This document shows, piece by piece, positions 36,247 through 45,943 of a stretch of 64,000 nt of DNA. The position numbers were made by a program, and so were the translations under genes. Location: positions 38,902 through 102,901 of the forward strand of contig NZ_DFQS01000072.1 of NCBI RefSeq assembly GCF_002377905.1, written 5' to 3'. Source of the DNA: Psychrobacter sp. UBA3483 (GTDB lineage Bacteria > Pseudomonadota > Gammaproteobacteria > Pseudomonadales > Moraxellaceae). Numbering within the stretch: position 1 is the first letter of the stretch; each line of letters begins with the position of its first letter. The notes under the pieces are model-generated. The model made no database searches. It was not told the DNA's origin and worked only from the letters and a program-made list of their open reading frames with translations.

Positions 36247-36298
36247 AAAAAAGAGTGTCAGAGCGATAGATCATTCATCGTTCTGACACTCTTTTTTT
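36247..36298. terminator. Bidirectional terminator, WG-repeat gene / hydrolase
   Basis: AAAAAGAGTGTCAGA and TCTGACACTCTTTTT form a long stem that extends with CGAT through a loop of about ten bases. It serves both convergent genes. Confidence 0.88.
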
Positions 36299-36330
36299 GC
36301 TTGAGGTGGACTTACCTTAAACTTAAACGG

Positions 36331-37470
36331 TTATTTTTCTAGCAAGTGCTTACTAATCAAATCGACCATATAAGGCTGATAGTATTCGGGAATATCGTGT
36401 GCCATGCCTTCGATTAAATGAAAAGTTGCATTGGGTATGGTCTTTGCAACCACCCGTCCTTGCGAGGCGGGTAATAGGCCATCAGCGCTGCCATGAAGCA
36501 CAATCGTCGGTGCTTTAACTTGTTTGCTATATTTGCTAATCGAGCCAGAAGCTAAGATAGCATTGAGCTGTTGTACCGTACCAAGTGGATGGAAATTACG
36601 CTGATAACGTATCTTGGCAATATCACGTACCATGCGCACATTGACGTGTCCTGGCGTACCAACGGTTTTCATAAACCAGACGCTATGACGCACGATATCG
36701 CGCTCAGAGTGGCTCTCAGGACGATTGATAAGGGTATATAACTGCTTAGGTTTCGGCGGTTTTAAAAACGCTCGATTGGTGGTGGTAAACATCAATGCCA
36801 TGCGCTGCACCAAACTCGGATAACGCGCGGCGACGATTTGAGCGATCATACCGCCCATAGAAGCGCCAAGCAGATGCGTTTTACCAAGTTTTAAGGCTTT
36901 GATTAAACGTGCCGTGTCTTCTGCCATGTCGGTCAAATTATAAGCAACCGGTGCGCCTTTATTCGACAGACCCGTTTGCAAGCGCATCATCATTTTTAAT
37001 TGACTGATACGCGGCAAACCATCAATCTGTACTTTTGATGACAAGCCGATATCGCGATTGTCAAAACGAATCACAAAAAACCCAGCATCGATAAAGCGTT
37101 TGATAAAATTGTCGGGCCAGAAGATCATTTGTGAGCCCAGCCCCATAATCATAAGCAATGGCGGATTCTTGGGATCACCACCGGCTTCAACGCACAGCTC
37201 AATGCCATCACCAATATCTATCATTGCTTGATAAAGATGTTCGCTCAAATCAGACGGATACCAAGCATGGTCGCCAAACTTTTGCCATTCAGGCGTTGGG
37301 TAACTGATTGTTGGAGAGTTAATTGTCGCAGCGCTAAGCGTTGAAGAGCTAGATGGTGAAGAGCTAAGCGTTGCATCATTCGTCATTTTGTCATTAAGTA
37401 CTAAAGCATTGTCGGTTTCTTCTGAATTTACAGGCGCGTTTGTGTGATTGGTGGGGTTTGATTCTGTCAT
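36331..37470 (-). CDS. Alpha/beta hydrolase
   Basis: A 379-residue hydrolase with a clear alpha/beta core: LLMIMGLGSQMIFWP (oxyanion region), VIRFDNRDIGLSSK, the nucleophile elbow LGASMGGMIAQ, LHGSADGLLP (acid) and EGMAHDIPEY (His). Homologues are annotated as esterases or proline-iminopeptidase-like proteins; the substrate is unknown. The first 60 or so residues are low-complexity and Ser/Thr/Asn-rich, without a signal peptide, so a later start is conceivable, but AGGA precedes this ATG. Rubredoxin is encoded just upstream on the same strand. Confidence 0.87.
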   Translation of the reverse strand: MTESNPTNHTNAPVNSEETDNALVLNDKMTNDATLSSSPSSSSTLSAATINSPTISYPTPEWQKFGDHAWYPSDLSEHLYQAMIDIGDGIELCVEAGGDPKNPPLLMIMGLGSQMIFWPDNFIKRFIDAGFFVIRFDNRDIGLSSKVQIDGLPRISQLKMMMRLQTGLSNKGAPVAYNLTDMAEDTARLIKALKLGKTHLLGASMGGMIAQIVAARYPSLVQRMALMFTTTNRAFLKPPKPKQLYTLINRPESHSERDIVRHSVWFMKTVGTPGHVNVRMVRDIAKIRYQRNFHPLGTVQQLNAILASGSISKYSKQVKAPTIVLHGSADGLLPASQGRVVAKTIPNATFHLIEGMAHDIPEYYQPYMVDLISKHLLEK

Positions 37471-37498
37471 GAAGTATCCTATTTAGATGATCGTTGGC

Positions 37499-37663
37499 TT
37501 AAAATTCGAGCATCTCAAAATCAAGCTTGCCAACGCCGCATTCTGGGCACGTCCAGTCGTCTGGAATGTCTTCCCATTTGGTGCCAGGCGCGATGCCTTC
37601 TTCAGGGCAGCCAAGCTCTTCGTCGTATATCCAACCGCAGACAATACATTCATAACGTTTCAT
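37499..37663 (-). CDS. rubA: Rubredoxin
   Basis: A 54-residue iron protein too short for many gene finders. It has both Cys pairs that bind the single iron: YECIVCGWIYDE (C6, C9) and DWTCPECGVGK (C39, C42). PEEGIAPGTKWEDIPDDW between them is the classic rubredoxin core. It carries electrons, for example to alkane hydroxylases or in oxidative stress defence. AGGA eight bases before ATG supports the start. The alpha/beta hydrolase gene follows 28 bases after its stop. Confidence 0.95.
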   Translation of the reverse strand: MKRYECIVCGWIYDEELGCPEEGIAPGTKWEDIPDDWTCPECGVGKLDFEMLEF

Positions 37664-38032
37664 AAATAGTCCTATCGATTATTTCCAGTATTACGATTAC
37701 TGGTGTTTTTATTACCAGTTCTACTAACTATGTTAATAGGTGTTTTTAAAGCATTTATTAAGCATTCTAGCCAACATTCAGCGTGTAAAAACGCACGTAG
37801 TTTAGCATATAGCGGTTATTTTCATAGTTAAGTTTACACTTGTATATTGAGATTCACCAGCTTTTATCAAGTGCTTACGCGTCATTTTAAAGGTTTTAGG
37901 TGTGCTGCTCTTGCCAATTTTGCCGCCACTAAAAAGCTGATTGTGCTATAATTCTCGCCGCTATTTTTAGCGATTGATGCCTTGTTTACCACCGTCATAT
38001 CATTATTTAAGTCTTAAAAGTTAAGGGTTACT
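37664..38032. other. Divergent intergenic region, rubredoxin / apt
   Basis: About 370 bases without a supported gene. TATAAT-like GCTATAATTC at about 37947 may be the apt -10. AGGG precedes the apt start by six bases. Confidence 0.45.
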
Positions 38033-38608
38033 ATGAGCGCGAATGCCGCCGTTACATCAACTAAAGTTAATATTACAACCGATTCATCTAATACGCTCAA
38101 TACTGAACATCCATTTTGGCAAATCATTCGCACAGTACCAGACTTCCCAAAAGTTGGCATTGATTTTTATGATATTACGCCGTTACTACGCAGTCATATC
38201 AATGCGGTGATTGACGAGATGCTCGCGGCTTTGCCTACCGGTTTGCTTGATGACGTTGATTGCTTGGGTGCGGTGGAGGCACGTGGTTTTGTATTTGCCA
38301 GTTTGTTGGCGGGACGTTTAGGTAAAGGCATGATCTTGCTACGTAAACCCGGTAAACTGCCGCCGCCGGTTGCTAACAAAGCCTATGCATTAGAATACGG
38401 CAAAGACACGCTTGAGATGCAAAATAATTTGCCGCCGGAGCGGGTATTGTTGGTTGACGATATCTTGGCTACTGGCGGCACGCTGATGACTGCTTATGAG
38501 CTATGCAAATCGGCGCAGCATACGGTCGTTGGCGCCTTGGTATTGTTAGATTTGGTTGCTCTGCATGGCGAGTTTCCTGTACCTGTTTATACGGTTTTAA
38601 AAGCTTAG
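38033..38608 (+). CDS. apt: Adenine phosphoribosyltransferase
   Basis: A 191-residue type I phosphoribosyltransferase that makes AMP from adenine and PRPP (purine salvage). It shows VPDFPKVGIDFYDITPLL, AVEARGFVFASLLA, RKPGKLPP and the PRPP-binding VLLVDDILATGGTL. The N-terminus is about 15 residues longer than usual and Ser/Thr-rich. A terminator follows directly. Confidence 0.96.
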   Translation: MSANAAVTSTKVNITTDSSNTLNTEHPFWQIIRTVPDFPKVGIDFYDITPLLRSHINAVIDEMLAALPTGLLDDVDCLGAVEARGFVFASLLAGRLGKGMILLRKPGKLPPPVANKAYALEYGKDTLEMQNNLPPERVLLVDDILATGGTLMTAYELCKSAQHTVVGALVLLDLVALHGEFPVPVYTVLKA

Positions 38609-38630
38609 AGAAATGGGTTTTAGCATAATA

Positions 38631-38666
38631 AAAAGCGCGCTGAATTAATAGTTCAGCGCGCTTTTT
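38631..38666. terminator. Bidirectional terminator after apt
   Basis: AAAAGCGCGCTGAA and TTCAGCGCGCTTTT pair around a short loop; it lies between convergent genes. Confidence 0.88.
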
Positions 38667-38702
38667 AATGGCATGTACTTTGTTGGTTCGTCTTGACCTG
38701 CG

Positions 38703-39218
38703 TTACTTGTCTTGCTGATAACTTTTACACGCCTGTTCGACGAGCAAGCGGCTAATCGTTTTTGGTTTGGTCAGCTTAAAGTCTTTGGTTGTCAGTATCG
38801 GTTTATCGGATTGCCAAGATTTTAACACTTTATCGTCAGCAGCATAGTTGACATAAGCGCGACGATAATAGCTTGCATCCTTACATGAGATAAGCCATTG
38901 TTGGTCGCTATGATGAATGCTGGTTTCTTTACTATCTTTCAGTTTCTCTTTAGCTTCTTTGGTGTCTTTACTACCTTTACTTTCTTTCGCCTCTGCATTT
39001 TCTTTTACGTTTTTTGGCGCAGGATAGGTTCTACGGATTGAGACGGTAATATTTTCGACCTCTTTTTCATCAATAATATGAATGTCTGAGCGTTCGATCG
39101 AATCCACATCTAAGCTAAAAACAGAGCCAGTTTGGCTTTTTGAGACCTCTAACCAGTTTGCCGCATAGCCACTCATTGCAAGCGTACTACCTGCTAATAT
39201 CACTGCTAGCCGTTTCAT
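38703..39218 (-). CDS. Secreted protein, Adhesin_E-like
   Basis: A 171-residue protein with a signal peptide (MKRLAVILAGSTLAMSGYAA) and a mature start NWLEVSKSQTGSVFSLDVDSIER. That opening resembles the Adhesin_E/surface-adhesin family, in which a WxxV...DxxSI pattern recurs. A highly charged Lys/Glu/Ser linker (about 77-98) splits the domain, then QQWLISCKDASYYRRAYVNY follows; two cysteines may pair. The role is unknown, probably periplasmic or outer membrane. AAGG eight or nine bases before ATG supports the start. Confidence 0.65.
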   Translation of the reverse strand: MKRLAVILAGSTLAMSGYAANWLEVSKSQTGSVFSLDVDSIERSDIHIIDEKEVENITVSIRRTYPAPKNVKENAEAKESKGSKDTKEAKEKLKDSKETSIHHSDQQWLISCKDASYYRRAYVNYAADDKVLKSWQSDKPILTTKDFKLTKPKTISRLLVEQACKSYQQDK

Positions 39219-39369
39219 AATCGAGCCTTGCTTGTTGTTATATAAAGTCGCTTATCATAGCCAACTTGATAGAAGCAGGCAAATTACTTTTATGACAAGG
39301 GGTTCATACTGAGACAATCTCAGCACTCGTGATTAGCAGGCAAACGCATAAAATATATAAATATCGCAG

Positions 39370-40311
39370 TTAATCTCGCATCGCCGCGAGCATTTTCGCA
39401 AGCTCATCACGCGCACCGATAAAGCCATCGATACCCTTGGGTAATAAGTCTTGGGTGACGATATCTTGCTGATAAGCGGCACTGAACTCGTCATGGGTTA
39501 AGCTAACTTTCGCCATGTCGGCCAAATCCATTGACATACTTGGTGATAGTTGACGCGTCACTTCAACTTCCATCGCTGCCAGCTCATCTATAAGATTGGG
39601 CGCGATGGTCAATAGATCACAGCCTGCTAGTGCCAATATTTGCTCAGTTGAGCGGAAACTTGCGCCCATCACTTGGGTTTTATAGCCATGCTGTTTGTAG
39701 TATTGGTAAATGAGCTTGACCGATTGCACACCCATATCATCTGAAGCAGGGACGTTTTGGCGGTTTTGCTGACGTTTTTGCCAATCTAAAATACGCCCAA
39801 CAAAAGGGGAGATTAAGGTCACGCCCGCATCGGCACAAGCAATCGCCTGATGCTGACCGAATAATAGCGTCAAGTTACAGTGGATACCCTGAGTCTCAAG
39901 GTAACGCGCCGCTTCAATCCCTTGCCAGGTTGCTGCCATCTTAATCAATACACGTTCTGAATCAATACCTGCTTTTTGATAGGCTTGCATAAAGCTGAGC
40001 GCTTTATCAATGGTGGCTTGAGTGTCATAAGATAAGCGTGCATCGACTTCGGTTGAAACGCGGCCTTCAATCAATGCCAAAATATTACAGCCAATTTGAA
40101 CAGTTAATTCATCAATTACCGCATCGACGTCACCGCGATGGCGACTCATGGTTTCTGACATCAGCGCCTCATTGTCCGGATGAATGAGTGCTTTAGTAAT
40201 AAGGCTTGGATTGGTCGTGGCATCGATGGGTTTTAGACGCGCAATGGCGGCAAGGTCGCCCGTATCAGCGACAATAGTGGTCATGGTGCGAAGCTGTTGT
40301 AATGCGCTCAT
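39370..40311 (-). CDS. tal: Transaldolase
   Basis: This 313-residue class I aldolase moves dihydroxyacetone units between sugar phosphates in the non-oxidative pentose phosphate pathway. It has DATTNPSLITKA, the Schiff-base lysine in RVLIKMAATWQGIEAA, CNLTLLFGQHQAIACADAG and the C-terminal AKMLAAM. SPFVGRILDWQ is intact. AAGGA six bases before ATG supports the start. Confidence 0.95.
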   Translation of the reverse strand: MSALQQLRTMTTIVADTGDLAAIARLKPIDATTNPSLITKALIHPDNEALMSETMSRHRGDVDAVIDELTVQIGCNILALIEGRVSTEVDARLSYDTQATIDKALSFMQAYQKAGIDSERVLIKMAATWQGIEAARYLETQGIHCNLTLLFGQHQAIACADAGVTLISPFVGRILDWQKRQQNRQNVPASDDMGVQSVKLIYQYYKQHGYKTQVMGASFRSTEQILALAGCDLLTIAPNLIDELAAMEVEVTRQLSPSMSMDLADMAKVSLTHDEFSAAYQQDIVTQDLLPKGIDGFIGARDELAKMLAAMRD

Positions 40312-40710
40312 CAGATATCCTTGATATGGTCAATTAACGTTTTGATGTTCTTATTTGAGTCGGTTGCCCATGATAATGTTTATTTATAAAACGATTTATC
40401 ATGGCGGTATGGTAAATTTAATAACTATCTTTAAACTGTATCATATATTTGGTCGGTTGTAGCCTGATAGTTTCATAGGGTATAACGTTTATCATGCATA
40501 ACTGTGCTAAGATTTATGGCAAATTGCTTATTTGCGCGTATTTACGAATGGGCACTGTCGATAGTTTTTGCTATAGTAGAGCCGATCCACTGTTTGGCTC
40601 GCTAAACATGAGAACTAAGCAAGCATTTATTATTAAAATAAGCAGGTTACCTAGCTAATAGACAACAGTCATAAACTTTAGCAATAATATTAGAAAAAGG
40701 ATGGGCGGTA
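40312..40710. other. Divergent intergenic region, tal / pheA
   Basis: About 400 AT-rich bases. A 53-codon frame at 40495-40656 has no convincing ribosome-binding site and is rejected. GCTATAGTAG at about 40570 could be a -10 element of pheA. No attenuator with Phe codons was seen. Confidence 0.4.
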
Positions 40711-41892
40711 ATGAGTGAGCAGTCACCAGAGCAAAATGTAGACAATCTAAACCAAACCCCTGCAAGTGTTGATGGGGCTGCAACTGACAAAGCGTTTTTA
40801 AACACATTGCGCCAAAGTATTGATGCAGTTGACTGCGAAATTCAAACGCTAATTAATAACCGTGCCAAATTGGCGCAGCAAGTAGCAACGGTAAAAAAAG
40901 ACCACGTTGCCAATAGCCCTGATGCCGAAAAAACCAATCCTATTTTTTATCGTCCTGAGCGTGAAGCACAAGTGTTAAAGGCGGTAATGGAACGTAATAC
41001 CGGGCCCATCGCCGATGAGAAAATGGCACGCTTGTTCCGCGAAATCATGTCAGTCTGCCTTGACTTGGAAGCACCGCAGCGCATTGCGTTTTTGGGTCCT
41101 GTTGGTACCTTTACCCACGCCGCCGCTTTAAAGCACTTCGGTAAAGCCGCCGATACCGTGCCGCTAAACACGATTACTGATGTGTTTCGTGAAGTGGAAG
41201 CGGGTACGGCGATGTATGGTGTGGTACCAGTTGAAAACTCGTCAGAGGGTGTGGTTAACCATACCTTAGATGGCTTCTTATCTTCTAGCTTAAAGATAAT
41301 CGGTGAAGTTGAGCTACCTATTCATCAGAACTTTTTGGTTGCTGAGCATACCAAACTCGATGGCCTAAGCCGTATCTACTCGCATCAGCAATCCTTGGCG
41401 CAGTGTCGTCATTGGCTTGATGTTAATTTCCCAAATGTTGAGCGTGTGGCGGTATCGAGCAATGGTGAAGCAGCTCGCCGTCTCAAAAACGAATGGCATT
41501 CAGCGGCAATCGCCGGTGACGTGGCGGCGGCAGAGTACGATTTACATAAGCTGTATTCAAACATTGAAGACAATCCTAGCAATACCACGCGTTTTCTGAT
41601 TATCGGTCACGAAGCGATTGCGCCATCGGGTCAAGATAAAACTTCAATCATGGTTTCAGCGCATGATAAAGCAGGCGCATTAATCGAAATCTTAAAGCCC
41701 TTGTCTTATCATGGCGTGTCGATGACCAGTATCGAAACCCGTCCTGAACGTCCAAATAAATGGGCTTATGTGTTCTTTATCGATATGGATGGCCACATCG
41801 AAGATGCAAATGTGAGTGCAGCGATTGCTGATATCCGCCCATTGGTCAAAGATTTGCGTATCCTCGGTTCTTACCCAAAAGCCGTGCTATAA
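40711..41892 (+). CDS. pheA: Bifunctional chorismate mutase / prephenate dehydratase
   Basis: This 393-residue enzyme takes chorismate through prephenate to phenylpyruvate for phenylalanine. The AroQ mutase domain (about 25-115) carries LRQSIDAVDCEIQTLINNRA; the dehydratase (about 125-300) carries FLGPVGTFTHAAA, VPVENSSEGVVNHTLD and NTTRFLIIG; an ACT domain (about 310-393) carries SIETRPERPNKWAYVFFID, which should bind phenylalanine for feedback control. AAGGA precedes the start. hisC follows 71 bases later and tyrA-aroA after that. Confidence 0.97.
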   Translation: MSEQSPEQNVDNLNQTPASVDGAATDKAFLNTLRQSIDAVDCEIQTLINNRAKLAQQVATVKKDHVANSPDAEKTNPIFYRPEREAQVLKAVMERNTGPIADEKMARLFREIMSVCLDLEAPQRIAFLGPVGTFTHAAALKHFGKAADTVPLNTITDVFREVEAGTAMYGVVPVENSSEGVVNHTLDGFLSSSLKIIGEVELPIHQNFLVAEHTKLDGLSRIYSHQQSLAQCRHWLDVNFPNVERVAVSSNGEAARRLKNEWHSAAIAGDVAAAEYDLHKLYSNIEDNPSNTTRFLIIGHEAIAPSGQDKTSIMVSAHDKAGALIEILKPLSYHGVSMTSIETRPERPNKWAYVFFIDMDGHIEDANVSAAIADIRPLVKDLRILGSYPKAVL

Positions 41893-41963
41893 AGTTGGCT
41901 TAATAGAATGGTTCTAACAGGGATTCATTAACAGTAAATGCCTTATCACATCAAGGATAAATC

Positions 41964-43106
41964 ATGCAGTCATCTCAGTCGACAGAGTCAAATTTATCAC
42001 CGCTAGCGCCTGCCTATGACAGTATTTTAGAGCTAATGCCTTATCAGACGGGAAAGCCGGTTGAAGAGTTGACACGCGAGTATGGTGTCTCAGATGTGGT
42101 AAAGCTTGCTAGTAATGAAAATCCACTAGGCTGCTCACCGCATGTCACACTTGCGATCACCGAGCAATTGGGTCAGCTGGCACGTTATCCTGATGGCAAT
42201 GGTTATTATCTCAAACAAGCACTTGCTGACTTTAACGATGTTGGTGTCGACCAGATTACTCTAGGTAACGGCTCTGATGACTTGCTTGATATCTTAGCGC
42301 GTAGTTTTGCTGGTATGGATGATGCAATTATTTATAGTCAGTATGCTTTTATCGTTTATCCAATGCTGGCCAAAATGCAAGGAGCAACCGGTGTAGAGGT
42401 GCCAGCCAATCGTTTTGGTCATGATTTAAAAGCAATGAGTCAGGCGGTAGCGGACAACCCTAATAGCAAAATAGTCTTTATCGCCAATCCTAACAACCCA
42501 ACAGGCACGCAGCTTACGCAGCAAGAGTTACGTACGTTTGTTGCTAGTGTGCCAAACTCAGTGTTGGTGGTATTAGATGAAGCTTATATCGAATATAGTC
42601 CTGAGAGTAATAATAGAGCGCTGCTCGATGAATTTGAGAATGTGGTTATTGTACGTACCTTTTCAAAAGCCTATGGGCTGGCGGGTTTGCGTGTTGGTTA
42701 TGCGCTAAGCTCAGTCGCCGTCGCCGATTTACTCAATCGCATTCGTCAGCCGTTTAACGTTAGTAGAGTCGCTTTAGCTGCTGCCAATGCTGCGCTTGCT
42801 GACCAAGGTTTTATTGAAAAATCAAGACTCAATAATCAAGAGCAAATGCGCTGGTTAGAAAAGCAATTTGATGCCTTAGGGTTAGGGTTTATCAAGTCGC
42901 ATGCCAACTTTATCATGGTGGAAATAGAAGTTGAGATGGAAGACATAACCGCGGCTGCCATTTATCAAGCATTGCTGGAGCAGGGCGTGATAGTACGCCC
43001 ATTAGAAGGTTATGGTTTGCCTAATTGGCTGCGTATTACGGTAGGGGTTGCAGAAGATAATATGCGTCTCATTGATACCTTGCGCTCAATATTGACTGAA
43101 GATTAA
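41964..43106 (+). CDS. hisC: Histidinol-phosphate aminotransferase (HisC-type)
   Basis: A 380-residue PLP aminotransferase of fold type I. It shows LASNENPLGCSP, LGNGSDDLLDIL, IANPNNPTGTQL, VLDEAYIEYS and the PLP lysine in RTFSKAYGLAGLRVGYA. The HisC family makes histidinol phosphate. Lying between pheA and tyrA, it may also serve as the aromatic aminotransferase for phenylalanine and tyrosine, as known for HisC2-type enzymes. AAGGA six bases before ATG supports the start. Confidence 0.93.
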   Translation: MQSSQSTESNLSPLAPAYDSILELMPYQTGKPVEELTREYGVSDVVKLASNENPLGCSPHVTLAITEQLGQLARYPDGNGYYLKQALADFNDVGVDQITLGNGSDDLLDILARSFAGMDDAIIYSQYAFIVYPMLAKMQGATGVEVPANRFGHDLKAMSQAVADNPNSKIVFIANPNNPTGTQLTQQELRTFVASVPNSVLVVLDEAYIEYSPESNNRALLDEFENVVIVRTFSKAYGLAGLRVGYALSSVAVADLLNRIRQPFNVSRVALAAANAALADQGFIEKSRLNNQEQMRWLEKQFDALGLGFIKSHANFIMVEIEVEMEDITAAAIYQALLEQGVIVRPLEGYGLPNWLRITVGVAEDNMRLIDTLRSILTED

Positions 43107-43213
43107 TAAAAGAGTAGTTATCCGTATTTTAATCAAAAAATAAATCAATTTTACGACGCCAATATCAGCATGCTTTATGCCTACTGATGCTGGTTTGTTG
43201 AAAGAGAAACGCC

Positions 43214-45595
43214 GTGAGTCGCCAGCAAAACAACCCCAGCAATCAAAAGATAAGTAATCAAAACAATCATATGCAATCTTCTATCCATGCTCAGCCGCCG
43301 TTATTTAAGCAAGTCTGTGTTATCGGTCTCGGGCTGATTGGTGCGAGCCTTGCCCAAGGCATCAAAGACCATGGTTTAAGCGCGCGCTTGGTGGCGGTAG
43401 ATAGACATGCACCAAGCATCGATGAAGCCATGCAACATGGTTTGCTAGATGCGGGTAGTACTATATTAAGTGACGTGGTATCAGGCAGTGACTTAATTGT
43501 CATCGCCGTACCGGTACAGGCGGTAGAGGCTGTGTTTGTCGATATCAAAACCGCGATGGATAACGGACAGCTTGCTGCTGATTGCATCATTACTGATGTC
43601 TGTAGTACCAAGGTTAATATCATTAAGGCGGCAAAAACGGTCTTTACCTCATTACCAATGGGCTTTGTACCCGCGCATCCGATTGCTGGTGCGGAAAATT
43701 CAGGCTATCATGCCAGGCGCGCCAATTTATTTGTCAATCATAGCGTGATTATTTGCGAGCTGCCAACGACAAACCCTTGGGCGATTTCCAATCTGCGTCA
43801 GTTATGGGAAGCGATAGGTGCGACTGTCATGTCAATGGATGCCGAGCATCATGACGCAATATTGGCACATACCAGTCATCTGCCGCATCTGCTCGCGTTT
43901 AATTTGGTTGAACAGCTGGCAAGTCATGATGATAATCTAGATATGTTTCGCTATGCCGCAGGCGGTTTTCGCGACTTTAGCCGTATTGCCGCCAGCGACC
44001 CTAAAATGTGGCATGATATATTTTTTGCCAACCAAAGCGCGATTATAAGCGCTCTTGACGAGTATGGCGTTTATCTACAGAATATGCGCCAGCTTATCAT
44101 TGATAAAGATTCGACCGCCCTCATGGGACTTTTGGGCCGCGCGCAAGCCGCACGGCGACATTTTGGCCATATGTTAGCCAGCACCCCTTATACGGATACT
44201 TCTGCCATGTCAGCTTCTTATAATATTACTCCTAGCCATACCGTCTCTGGCACCATTACCATTCCTGGTGATAAATCTATCTCGCATCGCAGTATCATGC
44301 TTGGTAGCCTTGCCACAGGTGTGACCAACGTCACAGGGTTTTTGGAAGGAGAAGATGCGCTAGCTACCTTGCAAGCATTTCGTGATATGGGCGTGAGCAT
44401 TGAAGGGCCTGATAAGGGTAGATTGACCATTCATGGCGTCGGTATGAACGGTCTAAAACCAAGCAAAACGCCACTATATATGGGCAACTCAGGCACCAGT
44501 ATGCGCCTGCTTGCCGGTATATTAGCGGCGCAGTCATTTGATAGTGTATTAACAGGTGATACCAGTCTAAACAAGCGTCCGATGGAGCGTGTGGCAGCAC
44601 CGTTACGTAAGATGGGTGCTGTCATTCAAAGTACTGGTCATAATGGTACCGCACCGCTGAGCATCACTGGTCGTGCGAATATTGGTGAGCCGCTACAAGG
44701 GGTAGAGTATGATATGCCAGTCGCCTCTGCGCAGGTGAAGTCTTGCTTGTTGCTGGCTGGACTTTGGGCAAAAGGTACGACGACGGTCATTCAACCTGAA
44801 GTTAGCCGTGATCATACCGAACGTATGCTCTCAGCCTTTGGTTATCCTGTGACAGTTGATGGCAGTCGTGTCAGCGTCGAAGGTGGTGGCACGCTTACAG
44901 GCGGTGATATTGCGGTGCCTGCTGATATTTCATCAGCGGCTTTCTTTATGGTAGCCGCAGCCATCAGTCAAGGTAGTGAGCTGACTCTTACGCAAGTGGG
45001 TATTAATCCGACGCGTACGGGTATCATAGATATCTTAAAATTGATGAATGCGGATATCAGCCTAAGCAATGAAACCCATGTCGGCGGCGAGCCAGTGGCA
45101 GATATCACTATTCGCAGCTCAAGCCTAAAAGGTATTGAGATTCCAGAGTATTTAGTACCTTTAGCGATTGATGAGTTCCCAGTATTATTTATCGCTGCCA
45201 GCTGTGCCCAAGGCCGTACGGTGTTGACCGGTGCGAAAGAATTGCGCGTGAAAGAGTCCGATCGTATTGCCGTGATGGCAGACGGTCTACAAACGCTAGG
45301 CATTGATTGCACGGTGACTGAAGATGGTCTAATTATTGAAGGCAAAGGTATCGAAGGTAAAGGTAGCCATGCTGACATCAATGAGGTAAATAACAGCCAA
45401 CCTGTCTTTGGTGGCGGGCATATCACCTCGCATCATGACCATCGTATTGCCATGAGTTTTGCGGTTGCCAGCTTGCGTGCATCGAAGCAGATTACCATTG
45501 AAGGCGTTGAAACCGTTAATACCAGCTTCCCAGGGTTTGCTGAACTTGCCAATCAAATTGGTATGTCTATTAAGGTCGATAATGGCGCGGCTTAA
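43214..45595 (+). CDS. tyrA-aroA: Fused prephenate dehydrogenase / EPSP synthase (TyrA-AroA)
   Basis: A 793-residue two-enzyme protein. TyrA (about 30-330) has VIGLGLIGASLAQGI for NAD(P), ITDVCSTK, HPIAGAENSGY and HTSHLPHLLAFNL. AroA, EPSP synthase (about 340-793), has IPGDKSISHRSIMLGSLA, MGNSGTSMRLLAGILA, the glyphosate-region GDTSLNKRPMERV and KESDRIAVMADGL. It catalyses prephenate oxidation in tyrosine synthesis and the sixth shikimate step. The fusion is known in several gammaproteobacteria. The start codon is GTG at 43214; an ATG at 43271 is an alternative. A strong terminator follows at 45796. Confidence 0.95.
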   Translation: MSRQQNNPSNQKISNQNNHMQSSIHAQPPLFKQVCVIGLGLIGASLAQGIKDHGLSARLVAVDRHAPSIDEAMQHGLLDAGSTILSDVVSGSDLIVIAVPVQAVEAVFVDIKTAMDNGQLAADCIITDVCSTKVNIIKAAKTVFTSLPMGFVPAHPIAGAENSGYHARRANLFVNHSVIICELPTTNPWAISNLRQLWEAIGATVMSMDAEHHDAILAHTSHLPHLLAFNLVEQLASHDDNLDMFRYAAGGFRDFSRIAASDPKMWHDIFFANQSAIISALDEYGVYLQNMRQLIIDKDSTALMGLLGRAQAARRHFGHMLASTPYTDTSAMSASYNITPSHTVSGTITIPGDKSISHRSIMLGSLATGVTNVTGFLEGEDALATLQAFRDMGVSIEGPDKGRLTIHGVGMNGLKPSKTPLYMGNSGTSMRLLAGILAAQSFDSVLTGDTSLNKRPMERVAAPLRKMGAVIQSTGHNGTAPLSITGRANIGEPLQGVEYDMPVASAQVKSCLLLAGLWAKGTTTVIQPEVSRDHTERMLSAFGYPVTVDGSRVSVEGGGTLTGGDIAVPADISSAAFFMVAAAISQGSELTLTQVGINPTRTGIIDILKLMNADISLSNETHVGGEPVADITIRSSSLKGIEIPEYLVPLAIDEFPVLFIAASCAQGRTVLTGAKELRVKESDRIAVMADGLQTLGIDCTVTEDGLIIEGKGIEGKGSHADINEVNNSQPVFGGGHITSHHDHRIAMSFAVASLRASKQITIEGVETVNTSFPGFAELANQIGMSIKVDNGAA

Positions 45596-45943
45596 TGTCA
45601 TATTAATATGATAAGCCTTATTATTTGTTTTTAAAATATTGGTTTTCGAAATTTTGGTTTTTGCAGTGTTGAATCCTAAAGTAATGTCTGTTGGGATTCA
45701 ATAAAGTCTAAAAGGTTATTTATAAACCTTTATATAAAAGTCGTTTTAAAATTATTTTTTAAATTTTCAAAGTTGTTTTTAACTTTGTTGTCGTGAGCAA
45801 TGTGTTGATACTTAGATAGTATCAACGCATTGCTTTTTACTTTCTACCTTATATATAGTAACCCTGCGCGCTTACTTTTATCATTTTATAATGGTTTAAA
45901 AATAGGTAAGGGCGCGCTTTGCTCTAAAAAGTTGTATCGTCTT
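45596..45943. other. AT-rich intergenic region, tyrA-aroA / rarD
   Basis: About 350 bases, very rich in T, with the terminator at 45796-45838. An in-frame TTG at 45830 sits inside that terminator and is not a credible rarD start. Confidence 0.5.
45796..45838 (+). terminator. Strong terminator after tyrA-aroA
   Basis: AGCAATGtGTTGATACT pairs with AGTATCAACGCATTGCT (one G-T pair) around a five-base loop, followed by TTTT. Confidence 0.9.

Noticed and set aside
40495..40656. A 53-codon frame upstream of pheA
   Set aside because: No ribosome-binding site, no resemblance to a Phe leader peptide and no following attenuator hairpin.
45830..45943. An upstream TTG start for rarD
   Set aside because: It lies inside a strong terminator hairpin, and E. 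coli RarD has no such N-terminal extension.
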